Source: Candidatus Eisenbergiella merdipullorum
Lineage (GTDB): Bacteria; Bacillota; Clostridia; Lachnospirales; Lachnospiraceae
Direction: 5' to 3'
Assembly: GCA_019118445.1 (NCBI GenBank)
Contig: DWYY01000180.1
Coordinates: 1 to 33,945, forward strand
Length of the DNA stretch: 33,945 nt
Both the position numbers and the translations under genes were made by a program. Positions 1 to 7,548 of the stretch are shown here, one piece after another (position 1 is the first letter of the stretch; each line of letters opens with the position of its first letter). The notes under the pieces are model-generated. The model ran no database searches and was not told the origin of the DNA. It saw nothing but the letters and a program-made list of their open reading frames with translations.

Positions 1-469
1 CTACAGCGATGTCCGGATCGTTCCAGATCAGGCCGCCCTCATCGTTCGGATGGTAAAAATCCGTACATTTATAAGCGAACTCTGCCTCATCAGACAGCAC
101 CAGAAAACCATGCGCGAAATGCTCCGGGATGAAAAACTGCTTCTTGTTTTCTTCAGACAGGAGCACCCCGTGCCACTTTCCAAAGGTAGGGGAACCCTCC
201 CTTAAATCCACAGCCACATCGAACACTTCCCCCTTCAGGACGCGAACCAGCTTCGCCTGAGGGAAGCTGATCTGGAAATGCAGCCCTCTCAGCACTCCCT
301 TTCTGGAAGAGGACTGGTTGTCCTGCACGAAGACCGGATCGATCCCCGCCGCCTTATAAGCCTCGTAATGATAGGTTTCCATAAAATAGCCGCGTTCATC
401 CACGAAAACCGTCGGTGTGACCACCTTCAGGCCTTCGATCTCACATGTTTCTACCGTTATCTTTCCCAT
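1..469 (-). CDS. rfbC: dTDP-4-dehydrorhamnose 3,5-epimerase, C-terminus cut by window edge
   Basis: Epimerises dTDP-4-keto-6-deoxyglucose at C3 and C5, the third step of dTDP-L-rhamnose synthesis in the cytoplasm. The translation starts MGKITVETCEIEGLKVVTP and carries the family's VFVDERGYF, QDNQSSS, GVLRGLHFQ (catalytic His) and FIPEHFAHGFLVLSD motifs. About 156 codons are present, against a usual 180-190 residues, so roughly 30 C-terminal residues lie beyond position 1. The ATG at 469 is preceded by a purine-rich stretch but only a modest Shine-Dalgarno. It lies 64 bp downstream of rfbA on the same strand, after a small hairpin, and belongs to the rfbB-rfbA-rfbC cluster. rfbD is not in the window and may lie beyond the left edge (inference). 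Family assignment is secure. Confidence 0.95.
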   Translation of the reverse strand, partial: MGKITVETCEIEGLKVVTPTVFVDERGYFMETYHYEAYKAAGIDPVFVQDNQSSSRKGVLRGLHFQISFPQAKLVRVLKGEVFDVAVDLREGSPTFGKWHGVLLSEENKKQFFIPEHFAHGFLVLSDEAEFAYKCTDFYHPNDEGGLIWNDPDIAV

Positions 470-503
470 TTCTTTCGATCTTCTCCTTCACTTTCACAGA
501 AGA

Positions 504-530
504 AAGGGCTGTCTACAGCCCCCTTTTTTC
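504..530. terminator. hairpin between rfbA and rfbC (terminator or attenuator)
   Basis: GGGCTG (506-511) pairs with CAGCCC (516-521) around a TCTA loop. It is followed by CCTTTTTT on the plus strand and, read on the minus strand, by TTTCTT. The better T-run is on the plus strand, but the only flanking genes are on the minus strand, where it would act as a weak terminator or attenuator between rfbA and rfbC. Confidence 0.5.
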
Positions 531-533
531 TCC

Positions 534-1403
534 TTATAGGCCGTTTGCCACTTCCACCAGATATTTTCCGTAATTGGTCTTCATCAGAGGCTCCGCCAGC
601 TTCAGAAGCTGTTCTCTCGTAATGAAACCGCGGCGGTAGGCGATCTCCTCGATGCAGGACACATACAGCCCCTGCCGCTTCTGGACAGCCGCCACATAAT
701 CGGAGGCGTCAAGCAGGGAATCATGGCTTCCGGTATCCAGCCAGGCAAAACCTCTGCCCAGGGTCTCCACCATAAGATCGCCCCTGCGCAGATATTCGTT
801 GTTCACGGCGGTGATCTCCAGCTCTCCCCTTGCGGAAGGCTTCACGTTCTTCGCGATCTCCACCACGTCGTTATCATAGAAATAGAGCCCCGGCACCGCG
901 TAATTGCTCTTAGGCTGCTCCGGCTTTTCCTCGATGGAAAGGGCTTTGCCATTTTCATCAAATTCCACCACGCCGTATTCTCTGGGATCGCGGACATAAT
1001 AGCCGAAGATCGTGGCTCCCTTTTCTCTCGCGGCCACCATGCGGAGCACTTTGGAAAAACTCTGGCCATAGAAAATATTGTCTCCCAGCACCAGCGCCAC
1101 CCGGTCAGACCCGATGAACTTTTCCCCGATGAGAAACGCTTCGGCAAGCCCGCGCGGCTGTTCCTGCACAGCGTAGGAGAGCGATAGGCCAAGCTGCTCC
1201 CCTGTCCCGAACAGCTCCTGGAATACGGGCAGATCCCGAGGCGTGGAAATGATCAGGATCTCGCGGATATCCGCAAGCATCAGAGTGGAAAGGGGATAAT
1301 AGATCATCGGCTTGTCATACACCGGCATGATCTGCTTTGATATTGCCTTGGTGAGCGGATACAGTCTGGTTCCGCTTCCACCCGCAAGTATGATACCCTT
1401 CAT
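534..1403 (-). CDS. rfbA: glucose-1-phosphate thymidylyltransferase
   Basis: Makes dTDP-glucose from dTTP and glucose-1-phosphate, the first step of the dTDP-rhamnose pathway. The 289-residue protein begins [18 protein letters not shown], the nucleotide-binding signature, followed by [12 protein letters not shown]. It also has VLGDNIFYG (metal-binding Asp), [17 protein letters not shown] and [20 protein letters not shown]. Length matches the family. I chose the ATG at 1403 rather than an in-frame ATG four codons upstream because GGAGG sits just before it and the family starts with MKGIILAGG. It lies 53 bp downstream of rfbB, same strand, presumably co-transcribed. Confidence 0.97.
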   Translation of the reverse strand: MKGIILAGGSGTRLYPLTKAISKQIMPVYDKPMIYYPLSTLMLADIREILIISTPRDLPVFQELFGTGEQLGLSLSYAVQEQPRGLAEAFLIGEKFIGSDRVALVLGDNIFYGQSFSKVLRMVAAREKGATIFGYYVRDPREYGVVEFDENGKALSIEEKPEQPKSNYAVPGLYFYDNDVVEIAKNVKPSARGELEITAVNNEYLRRGDLMVETLGRGFAWLDTGSHDSLLDASDYVAAVQKRQGLYVSCIEEIAYRRGFITREQLLKLAEPLMKTNYGKYLVEVANGL

Positions 1404-1456
1404 GGTAACCTCCATTCTTCATGCGTAGCAGCGCGTCAGTCATGGCGCTTGTCAGT

Positions 1457-2542
1457 TTACTTTCCGGTATGGTACATTGCTTCGTAATATTTCTGATAGT
1501 CCCCGCTGGTCACGTTCTTCATCCAGTCCTCATGCTCAAAGTACCAGGCAATGGTCTTCTTGATGCCGTCAGCGAACATGGTCTCCGGCTCCCAGCCGAT
1601 CTCCGCGCGGATCTTATCAGGCGCAATGGCATAACGGCGGTCATGGCCTTTGCGGTCCTCCACGTAAGTGATCAGATTGTCGTTCACCAAAGCCTTCCGG
1701 GGATCGGAGTCCGGAAGCATTTCTCTCAAGGTATCAAGGATGATATGGATGATCTCAATGTTCTGCTTTTCGTTGTGTCCGCCGACATTGTAGGTTTCAA
1801 ACAGCCGTCCTTTTTCCTGCACCATATCAATGGCCTTCGCGTGATCCTCCACATACAGCCAGTCACGCACGTTTTTTCCATCCCCGTAAACAGGCAGCTT
1901 CCTGCCATGAAGCGCATTGTTGATGATCAGCGGGATCAGCTTCTCCGGGAACTGATAAGGGCCGTAATTGTTGGAACAGTTGGTGATATTCGCCGGGAAA
2001 TGATAAGTATCCATATACGCCTTCACCAGCATGTCCGAGCCCGCCTTGCTTGCGGAGTAGGGGCTGTGGGGCGCATAGGGCGTGGTCTCATAAAAATATT
2101 CGCCCTCCTTCTCCAGAGAACCGTAAACTTCATCGGTAGAGACATGGAGGAATTTCTTATCCTCTTTAAAGCTCCCGTCCTCCTTCTCCCAGGCCGCTTT
2201 CGCGCAGTTGAGCATCACCGCCGTGCCCAGCACATTGGTCTGTACAAAAATTTCCGGATTTCTGATGCTTCTGTCAACATGGCTTTCCGCTGCGAAATGT
2301 ACCACCCGGTCGATATCATTTTCAGCAAAAATCTTTTCAATGGCTTCCTTATCGCAGATATTGGCACGGATGAAGGTATAGTTTTCCCTTCCCTCCACAT
2401 CCTTCAGATTCTCCAGATTGCCCGCATAGGTCAGGGCGTCCACGTTGATGATGCGGATCTCATCCCCGTATTTTTTAAACATATAATGGATATAATTGGA
2501 GCCGATGAATCCGGCGCCGCCCGTTACCAGATAGGTTCTCAT
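1457..2542 (-). CDS. rfbB: dTDP-glucose 4,6-dehydratase
   Basis: NAD-dependent extended SDR enzyme that converts dTDP-glucose to dTDP-4-keto-6-deoxyglucose, the second step of dTDP-rhamnose synthesis. The 361-residue protein starts MRTYLVTGGAGFIGSNYI, with the Rossmann TGGAGFIG motif. It continues with HFAAESHVDRSI, STDEVYG (catalytic Asp-Glu), the YSASKAGSD active site (YxxxK), and NCSNNYGPYQFPEKLIP. The ATG at 2542 has GGAGGAAG just upstream; a longer reading to 2608 adds 22 unrelated residues and passes through a likely promoter. First gene of the rfbB-rfbA-rfbC set. Confidence 0.97.
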   Translation of the reverse strand: MRTYLVTGGAGFIGSNYIHYMFKKYGDEIRIINVDALTYAGNLENLKDVEGRENYTFIRANICDKEAIEKIFAENDIDRVVHFAAESHVDRSIRNPEIFVQTNVLGTAVMLNCAKAAWEKEDGSFKEDKKFLHVSTDEVYGSLEKEGEYFYETTPYAPHSPYSASKAGSDMLVKAYMDTYHFPANITNCSNNYGPYQFPEKLIPLIINNALHGRKLPVYGDGKNVRDWLYVEDHAKAIDMVQEKGRLFETYNVGGHNEKQNIEIIHIILDTLREMLPDSDPRKALVNDNLITYVEDRKGHDRRYAIAPDKIRAEIGWEPETMFADGIKKTIAWYFEHEDWMKNVTSGDYQKYYEAMYHTGK

Positions 2543-2575
2543 ATCTTCCTCCAGATTTTCTCTTATTTTTGTAAT

Positions 2576-2604
2576 AGTATAACACATAATTCCTGATTTA
2601 CCAA
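2576..2604 (-). promoter_or_regulatory. putative promoter of the rfb genes
   Basis: On the minus strand TTGGTA (2604-2599) is followed after 17 bp by TATACT (2581-2576), about 34 bp upstream of the rfbB start. The -10 is strong and the -35 matches 4 of 6. It lies just after the GH25 gene, so the rfb genes need not depend on read-through. Confidence 0.5.
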
Positions 2605-2615
2605 ACAAAACCTGA

Positions 2616-5600
2616 CTAATATCCCAGATAGCTGATATTCAGATCCACGTTTCCACTGATGCCGTCGATCTTTCCTGTGCTGGAATACTGCCACATCTCA
2701 TACCTGCCGTTATAGGTAGGCGCGGCGGCATACTGAGCCAGCCAGATATTATAGCTGCCGAAACTTCCGGTGTTCATCTTACTTCCCAGCCAGGTCTTAT
2801 TGGCATAAACGCCCGCGGTATATCCGCTGTCGCGGATGGTCTCGCAGAAGGCGTTCACCACCTCGGTACGCGTCGCACTGCTGATCCCGTCCGCCCTTCC
2901 TCCTGCCGCTTCCACATCGATAAATACGGGATAGGAAATCTTATAACCGGAGATCAGGGAAAGCACCATGGATGCCTCCTCCACCGCTTCCACCCGGTTG
3001 ACGGCCTGGGAAAAGAAATAGATGCCCACCTTCAGGCCTGCCGCAGCAGCGCCCTGGATGTTGGCCCTGAATTTCGAGTCCTCGATCATCGCGCCGGAGG
3101 AAGAACCTCTGTATCCGCAGCGGATGATGACGAAGGACACGCCGGAATTCTTCACCTTCGTCCAATCAATGCTTCCATTATGCCTGGACACATCGATGCC
3201 CAGGACTCCGGAACCGCCGCTTAACGCGCCGTCTTCTCCGAAATCATACTGAACGCCCTGAATGACCTGCTTTCCCGTCACCTTATTTCCATTCTTGTCA
3301 AAGTAATAGCGTTTTCCGTCAATCGTCTGCCAGCCGGTATATTTGTATTCCGCATTTTCGTTCAGCCGGTAGAAAACATCATACTTGTAATAATCGGCAA
3401 CCACAGCCTCTACATATTTTCCTTCGCTGTTTTTGATATATAACTGTCTGCCTTCTTTATCCTTCAAGAGAGTTGTAGTGTCTTCCTCTGCCTTTCCGCC
3501 CGTCACCGTTACCTCACAGACCGCCTTTTGGGAAGTATCTTCCGAGCTGCAGGCCGTAATGGTCGCCTTGCCTGCTTTCACCGCTTTGATGACGCCATCT
3601 CCATGTTCTGTCACGGTCACAATGGAAGGATCCGAAGTGTACCACAGACAGCCCGTATAACCGGTGGTGTCGATCGTCGGGTTCAGCTTCAGGCTTTCCC
3701 CCACTTTTAATGTCACCTTCGTCTGATCCAGGGTGATTCCTTTTACTTCCGCCGCAGTAACCGTGAGTTTTGCCGTTTTGGTCTGGGTCTCACCGCCCGA
3801 GAAGGTCACCTTCACGGTAAGCTCCGTGGTTCCGGAACGGATCGCTCTGATATTCCCATTTTCATCCACAGCTGCGTATTCGGCGTCGGCGATGGAAAAC
3901 GTTTTGGAGGATACGTTTCCTGTCGTCTGAAGGTCAGCCGCTTTCGTTTCCCCTGCCGTGAGTTTCATTTCGTTCAAAGTCACCGTATTGGATGCGTCTG
4001 CCGTCACCGTAAAGGTAATGGAATGACTGATACTGCCATTTTTTTGAGACACCGCCGTTATTGTCGCGCTTCCCACTTCTTTACAGGTCACCCTTCCGTT
4101 TCCGTCCACACTTGCGATCCCCGTATCGGAAGAAGACCAGGTCACTGATGCGTCCGCGCCGGAAGGCTCGGCCGCAATGGAAAGCTGCACGGTTTCCCCC
4201 TTCTTTGCACTGGCAGAGCCGGTGATCTTAATGCCGGTAAGCGTCACTTCCGCCGCTTTCACCTCAATTTCCTTCGTTGCCTCTATGCCGCCTGCTTCCG
4301 CGGTGATGACCACCTTACCTGCAGCCACGCCGGTCACCCTGCCGTTATCCACCGTCGCAATGCCGGTATTCGAGGAAGACCAGGAAATGCCGCTGTAGGA
4401 GGCGTCAGAAGGACTCACGGAGGCGCTGAGACTGATGCCCGCGCCCACCGTCACGGATGAATCCCCGGAAATGGAAACGTTCTCCACTTTTTTCTCCGCC
4501 GCAGAAACACTCACCGATACCGCGGCGGTGTGACCGCCGTCATTGGTTTTCACCGTGATAACAGTGCTTCCCGCGCCTTTGAAGGAAACATGTCCGCTTC
4601 CGTTAACCTCAGCCACGTTCCCGTTATCGGAAGAAAAGCTCACGCCCTTATCCGATGCATTGTCCGGACTGACCGTCACGCTGATGTCCGCGCTCCCTCC
4701 GACCGTGCCCTTCAGGTCAGACGGGCTTGCGGAAACGCCCGTCACCGCCACCGTTTCCGGTCCGGGATCCGGCTCAGACGGAGGCTGGGTGGATGGCTCC
4801 TCTGTCTGAGCAGACGGTTCCTCTGTCTGCGTGGACGGTTCCGTGGCCGCGGTCAGCGTCAGGACCGCCGCAGTGGACTTCGCCGGTGTTTTCAGAAGGC
4901 TGCCATCCTCCCTGATCCCTGCGAACAGGGCAAAAGACAGGCCCGCTGTCTGAGAAGGGTCAGGAATCTCCTCTTTCTTTACTTCTATGTACAGGCTGCC
5001 CTCATCCCCGATGGGCGTCCGGGTGGATTCCACCCATTCTACCGTATCCTGCAGTGTGGATTCCACCTGCGTCTTGATCTCCGTGTCTTCCGCCGCCGCG
5101 TTCACCTCTGATTCGCTTTTGATCTCATCTGCGACATCGATCTTTTCATATGCGATCTGATTTTTAACGGTTACGCTCTGCGCGCCCTCCGGCAGGACAT
5201 ACCCCTCCAGATCCTCCGGCCCCGTAACCTCCACGGTATAATTTCCTCCGGTGATCCCAGTCAGATAGATGATGCCGTCTTCATCGTCATCCGTTTTATG
5301 ATAAGTCTCATCCGGTCCCTTAACCTCCACTTCAAAGGCCACGTAAGGGATCAGCTTTCCGGTTTCCCGATTGACGAACTTGATCTTCAGGTCCTTTTCC
5401 ACGGAAGTCATGTTTAAACCGACCTGAATATCGGAAACAACATCTTTTTCTTCATATTCCGGCGCCTCCTCTGCCTGCTCCGCAGCCTGCTGCCTCGCAA
5501 GCAGCCCGTCCGCGACAGCGAGGAACGTGCTCTCATCCGCCACTGAGATCCGGGAAAGCTCTTCTCCCACGGCGGAAAAAGAAGCGACCTGCCGGTCCTG

Positions 5601-6080
5601 TGCACGCGCAGACAGCACAAAAGAAAAGGTAAATATGGCAAAAAAGCAGACTGCTGCCCCCGTCAGGCCGATCACCCTGTCCATGGGGGAAAGTCCCTTC
5701 AGGAACGCGGCAAATCCGTTTTCCTTCCTTCTGCGCTTTCCCCGCCGCTTCTGTCCGCCCGCGCGGCGGGAAGAAGCGGCATACCGGTCACGTCTGGCAT
5801 GTGCCGCCTGCTTTCCAGCCAAGGATGCTTTTCCGCTGGCAGATGCCTTTCGATGGGCCGATCTTTCCTGCGTTTCCGCACTGCGGACAGCGCTCATATG
5901 CGTTGCTTCCTTCCGCAGGCTTTTCTCCGTTTTCATGGCAGGAAGCTGTGACGCCGTTTCCGTCAGATCCTGCGTTTCCTCAAAATCGTCCTCGCTGATC
6001 TCCCAGCCTTCCAGAAAGGCTTGCTGCAAATCGTCGGTCTTTTTCGACATTTCTCCCTGTCCCTGTTCTCTTTCGGTCAT
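2616..6080 (-). CDS. membrane-anchored GH25 muramidase with Ig-like repeats
   Basis: Probable surface peptidoglycan hydrolase, 1154 residues. Residues 1-135 are cytoplasmic, acidic first (SEDDFEET) then very basic (RRGKRRRKENG). A single membrane segment follows at about 140-160 (VIGLTGAAVCFFAIFTFSFV), so this is a type II anchored protein with no cleavable signal peptide. A prealbumin/Cna-B-like region sits around 228-320, and four to five Ig-like (Big_2/BID_2) modules at about 445-865 (VAVTGVSASPS, VSISGDSSVTV, GIKITGSASAKKG, GITLDQTKVTL). Then come one cell-wall-binding repeat (GWQTIDGKRYYFDKNGNKV, about 915-935) and a C-terminal GH25 domain (about 958-1150) with GIDVSRHNGSIDW and the catalytic FIDVEA Asp-x-Glu. 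A second ATG ten codons in is also possible. Activity is inferred from the intact GH25 motifs. Confidence 0.9.
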   Translation of the reverse strand: MTEREQGQGEMSKKTDDLQQAFLEGWEISEDDFEETQDLTETASQLPAMKTEKSLRKEATHMSAVRSAETQERSAHRKASASGKASLAGKQAAHARRDRYAASSRRAGGQKRRGKRRRKENGFAAFLKGLSPMDRVIGLTGAAVCFFAIFTFSFVLSARAQDRQVASFSAVGEELSRISVADESTFLAVADGLLARQQAAEQAEEAPEYEEKDVVSDIQVGLNMTSVEKDLKIKFVNRETGKLIPYVAFEVEVKGPDETYHKTDDDEDGIIYLTGITGGNYTVEVTGPEDLEGYVLPEGAQSVTVKNQIAYEKIDVADEIKSESEVNAAAEDTEIKTQVESTLQDTVEWVESTRTPIGDEGSLYIEVKKEEIPDPSQTAGLSFALFAGIREDGSLLKTPAKSTAAVLTLTAATEPSTQTEEPSAQTEEPSTQPPSEPDPGPETVAVTGVSASPSDLKGTVGGSADISVTVSPDNASDKGVSFSSDNGNVAEVNGSGHVSFKGAGSTVITVKTNDGGHTAAVSVSVSAAEKKVENVSISGDSSVTVGAGISLSASVSPSDASYSGISWSSSNTGIATVDNGRVTGVAAGKVVITAEAGGIEATKEIEVKAAEVTLTGIKITGSASAKKGETVQLSIAAEPSGADASVTWSSSDTGIASVDGNGRVTCKEVGSATITAVSQKNGSISHSITFTVTADASNTVTLNEMKLTAGETKAADLQTTGNVSSKTFSIADAEYAAVDENGNIRAIRSGTTELTVKVTFSGGETQTKTAKLTVTAAEVKGITLDQTKVTLKVGESLKLNPTIDTTGYTGCLWYTSDPSIVTVTEHGDGVIKAVKAGKATITACSSEDTSQKAVCEVTVTGGKAEEDTTTLLKDKEGRQLYIKNSEGKYVEAVVADYYKYDVFYRLNENAEYKYTGWQTIDGKRYYFDKNGNKVTGKQVIQGVQYDFGEDGALSGGSGVLGIDVSRHNGSIDWTKVKNSGVSFVIIRCGYRGSSSGAMIEDSKFRANIQGAAAAGLKVGIYFFSQAVNRVEAVEEASMVLSLISGYKISYPVFIDVEAAGGRADGISSATRTEVVNAFCETIRDSGYTAGVYANKTWLGSKMNTGSFGSYNIWLAQYAAAPTYNGRYEMWQYSSTGKIDGISGNVDLNISYLGY

Positions 6081-6174
6081 AGTTCTCTCCCATTTTTATC
6101 GTAAACAGATCAGACGACATCCGGCATACAAAAACCGGCTGTTTCTGACTCTTTCTTCCGTAATGTGTACGCCC

Positions 6175-6204
6175 AGTATAGCACAGAACGCTTTCCTTCT
6201 TCAA
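6175..6204 (-). promoter_or_regulatory. putative promoter of the GH25 gene
   Basis: Minus-strand TTGAAG (6204-6199), an 18-bp spacer and TATACT (6180-6175), about 95 bp before the GH25 start. It lies in the 257-bp divergent gap shared with the zinc-ribbon gene. Confidence 0.5.
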
Positions 6205-6337
6205 CATCTCCTTTGCGGATTCGGGCCTTTCCTTTCTTAATCTTCTCTTAAAAATATCCCTTTTTGTCGAACGCTTTTTCTTGCTGGAGAAGGAAGGATG
6301 TGCCAGAATGAGTATAACTTTAAAGGAGGAAACTGCC

Positions 6338-6664
6338 ATGATGTACATCCATTACTGTAAATACTGCCGCCGCATCCACATCCTGAACGGACACAAGGCA
6401 TACTGCCCGGCCTGCAGCGGAAAGCTGACGGAGCTTGACATTTCCTATCTGAAATATGTGAACCTGACCCGTGCGGAACGACTCGCCCTGAAGGAAAAAT
6501 GTGCCGATGAAAAAAGCCTTCGGGAGCTTTCCGTGGAATACCGCAGGCGCCGCAAAGACAAGTGGTTCCAGCCGGCCTCTCCGGCCCGGACGGCTTCCGC
6601 TACAGATAATAAATCAGCATCCCGGCCAGAATACAGCCCACACCTGCAAGTTTCCGTTTCGTGA
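6338..6664 (+). CDS. small zinc-ribbon protein of unknown function
   Basis: A 108-residue protein starting MMYIHYCKYCRRIHILNG. CKYC and CPAC, 16 residues apart, form a likely four-Cys zinc ribbon in the first 30 residues. The middle is charged and helical (LTRAERLALKEKCADEKSLREL) and the tail is basic then disordered. AAAGGAGGA at 6322-6330, seven bases before the ATG at 6338, selects this start over an upstream ATG at 6281. The last 65 bp overlap the convergent EamA gene on the other strand, so the C-terminal 20 residues may be poorly conserved. No specific family is recognised. It could be a regulator or assembly factor, but nothing in the sequence decides this. Confidence 0.65.
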   Translation: MMYIHYCKYCRRIHILNGHKAYCPACSGKLTELDISYLKYVNLTRAERLALKEKCADEKSLRELSVEYRRRRKDKWFQPASPARTASATDNKSASRPEYSPHLQVSVS

Positions 6665-6947
6665 TCCGCTCTTTAAAAAACAGACGGCTGAGGAAAAGAA
6701 CGAATACATAGCCTAAGGACTCCATCACAGGGCCGTTCAGGAAGGACAATCCTCTCAGCCCGCAGATATTCAGCGCCGTGGAACACAGGAGCAGAAAATA
6801 GCCGCCCATGACCCAGGGGTTCAGATATTCCCGGATCAGGGAAGGCCAGACGCGCATCGCTCCCTTTTTCAGGAGCACCTGGGAAAAAGAGGCCGCCAGC
6901 ACTCCGGCGAGCAGGAAACCATAGTAAACAAATTCGTTTTCACCCAT
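6600..6947 (-). CDS. small EamA/SMR-type membrane transporter subunit (second of pair)
   Basis: A 115-residue protein with four predicted membrane helices (YYGFLLAGVLAASFSQVLLKKG, WVMGGYFLLLCSTALNI, FLNGPVMESLGYVFVLFLSRL, KLAGVGCILAGMLIYYL). The size and GVxxILAGxxL ending are typical of half-size EamA/DMT proteins such as SMR exporters or the ArnE/ArnF lipid-sugar flippase halves. The ATG at 6947 has AGGAGAAGGGA upstream; longer readings add a hydrophilic tail without support. It overlaps the preceding gene by 8 bp, so the two are probably translationally coupled and act as a heterodimer. A role in moving a lipid-linked sugar would fit the surface-polysaccharide neighbourhood but is inference. 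Confidence 0.8.
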   Translation of the reverse strand: MGENEFVYYGFLLAGVLAASFSQVLLKKGAMRVWPSLIREYLNPWVMGGYFLLLCSTALNICGLRGLSFLNGPVMESLGYVFVLFLSRLFFKERITKRKLAGVGCILAGMLIYYL

Positions 6948-7326
6948 TGTTCCCTTCTCCTTTCTCTCCGCTGTTGACGATCGTTGTGCCCGCGATGACA
7001 AGCGTCACGCCGATAACATTTTTGACCGTCACCCGGTCATGGAACAGGACCACCGCCCAGATCATGGACCAGAGGAGAGCCATCGCCCGGTTGGTATAGG
7101 CTACGGACAGCTCGAATTTTTTGATCATCTGCTGCCAGAGAAGGGCATATACGCCCAGAACCGTAAGTTCTGCCAGATAAAACAGCAGAAACGGAACAGA
7201 AAACGGCTTCTGCCCGCTCGCAAGCTTCGCCATCACACTGGAAAGAGTATAAATGATGATCACTGCCTGCAGGATCAGGATATCCTTCGCCCTGAGCCTT
7301 TTTTTCACCTGTTTCTTTTCCGTCAT
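6940..7326 (-). CDS. small EamA/SMR-type membrane transporter subunit (first of pair)
   Basis: A 128-residue protein starting MTEKKQVKKRLRAKDILIL, with a basic N-terminus then four membrane helices (ILQAVIIIYTLSSVMAKLAS, FLLFYLAELTVLGVYALLW, YTNRAMALLWSMIWAVVLF, KNVIGVTLVIAGTTIVNSG). The AYTNRAMALLWSMIWAVVLFH segment and the VIGVTLVIAGTTIV ending resemble the second halves of DMT transporters. The ATG at 7326 follows GGAGGAGG closely. It ends 8 bp inside the next gene, a typical arrangement for paired small transporters. Substrate unknown. Confidence 0.8.
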   Translation of the reverse strand: MTEKKQVKKRLRAKDILILQAVIIIYTLSSVMAKLASGQKPFSVPFLLFYLAELTVLGVYALLWQQMIKKFELSVAYTNRAMALLWSMIWAVVLFHDRVTVKNVIGVTLVIAGTTIVNSGEKGEGNNG

Positions 7327-7369
7327 AACCTCCTCCATTCCGGGGCGCTTTTTCCCCGCAGCCATTTAC

Positions 7370-7398
7370 AACATATCACAGGAAGATGCGTTTTTCAA
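7370..7398 (-). promoter_or_regulatory. putative promoter of the EamA pair
   Basis: Minus-strand TTGAAA (7398-7393), a 17-bp spacer and TATGTT (7375-7370), about 45 bp before the first EamA gene. Confidence 0.5.
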
Positions 7399-7510
7399 TG
7401 ATTTCCCTGCGGCCGCCGGCATACCGCATTTTATAATATGAAAAATCTGTTACCTCATGGACAGGCCGCAGGAGAAATGGTAGTATTATGAAAGAAAGAA
7501 ACGAAAAAAC

Positions 7511-7527
7511 AAGGCCGGAGCGGCCTT
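7511..7527. other. perfect 7-bp GC hairpin upstream of the SGNH gene
   Basis: AAGGCCG (7511-7517) and CGGCCTT (7521-7527) form a perfect stem with a GAG loop, 21 bp before the SGNH start. On the minus strand it is followed by GTTTTTTCG, a good terminator shape. On the plus strand the T-run is poor, so it may be a leader structure in the SGNH mRNA or a terminator for antisense transcription. Confidence 0.45.
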
Positions 7528-7548
7528 TGTTCCGATATGGAGGCAGAT

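Noticed and set aside
1421-2596. 391-codon open frame on the plus strand
   Set aside because: It is antisense to rfbB, whose motifs are complete; the frame shows no family features or ribosome site.
3480-4760. Nucleotide tandem repeats in the Ig-like region of the GH25 gene
   Set aside because: The modules are similar as protein but too diverged in DNA to be recent tandem duplications.
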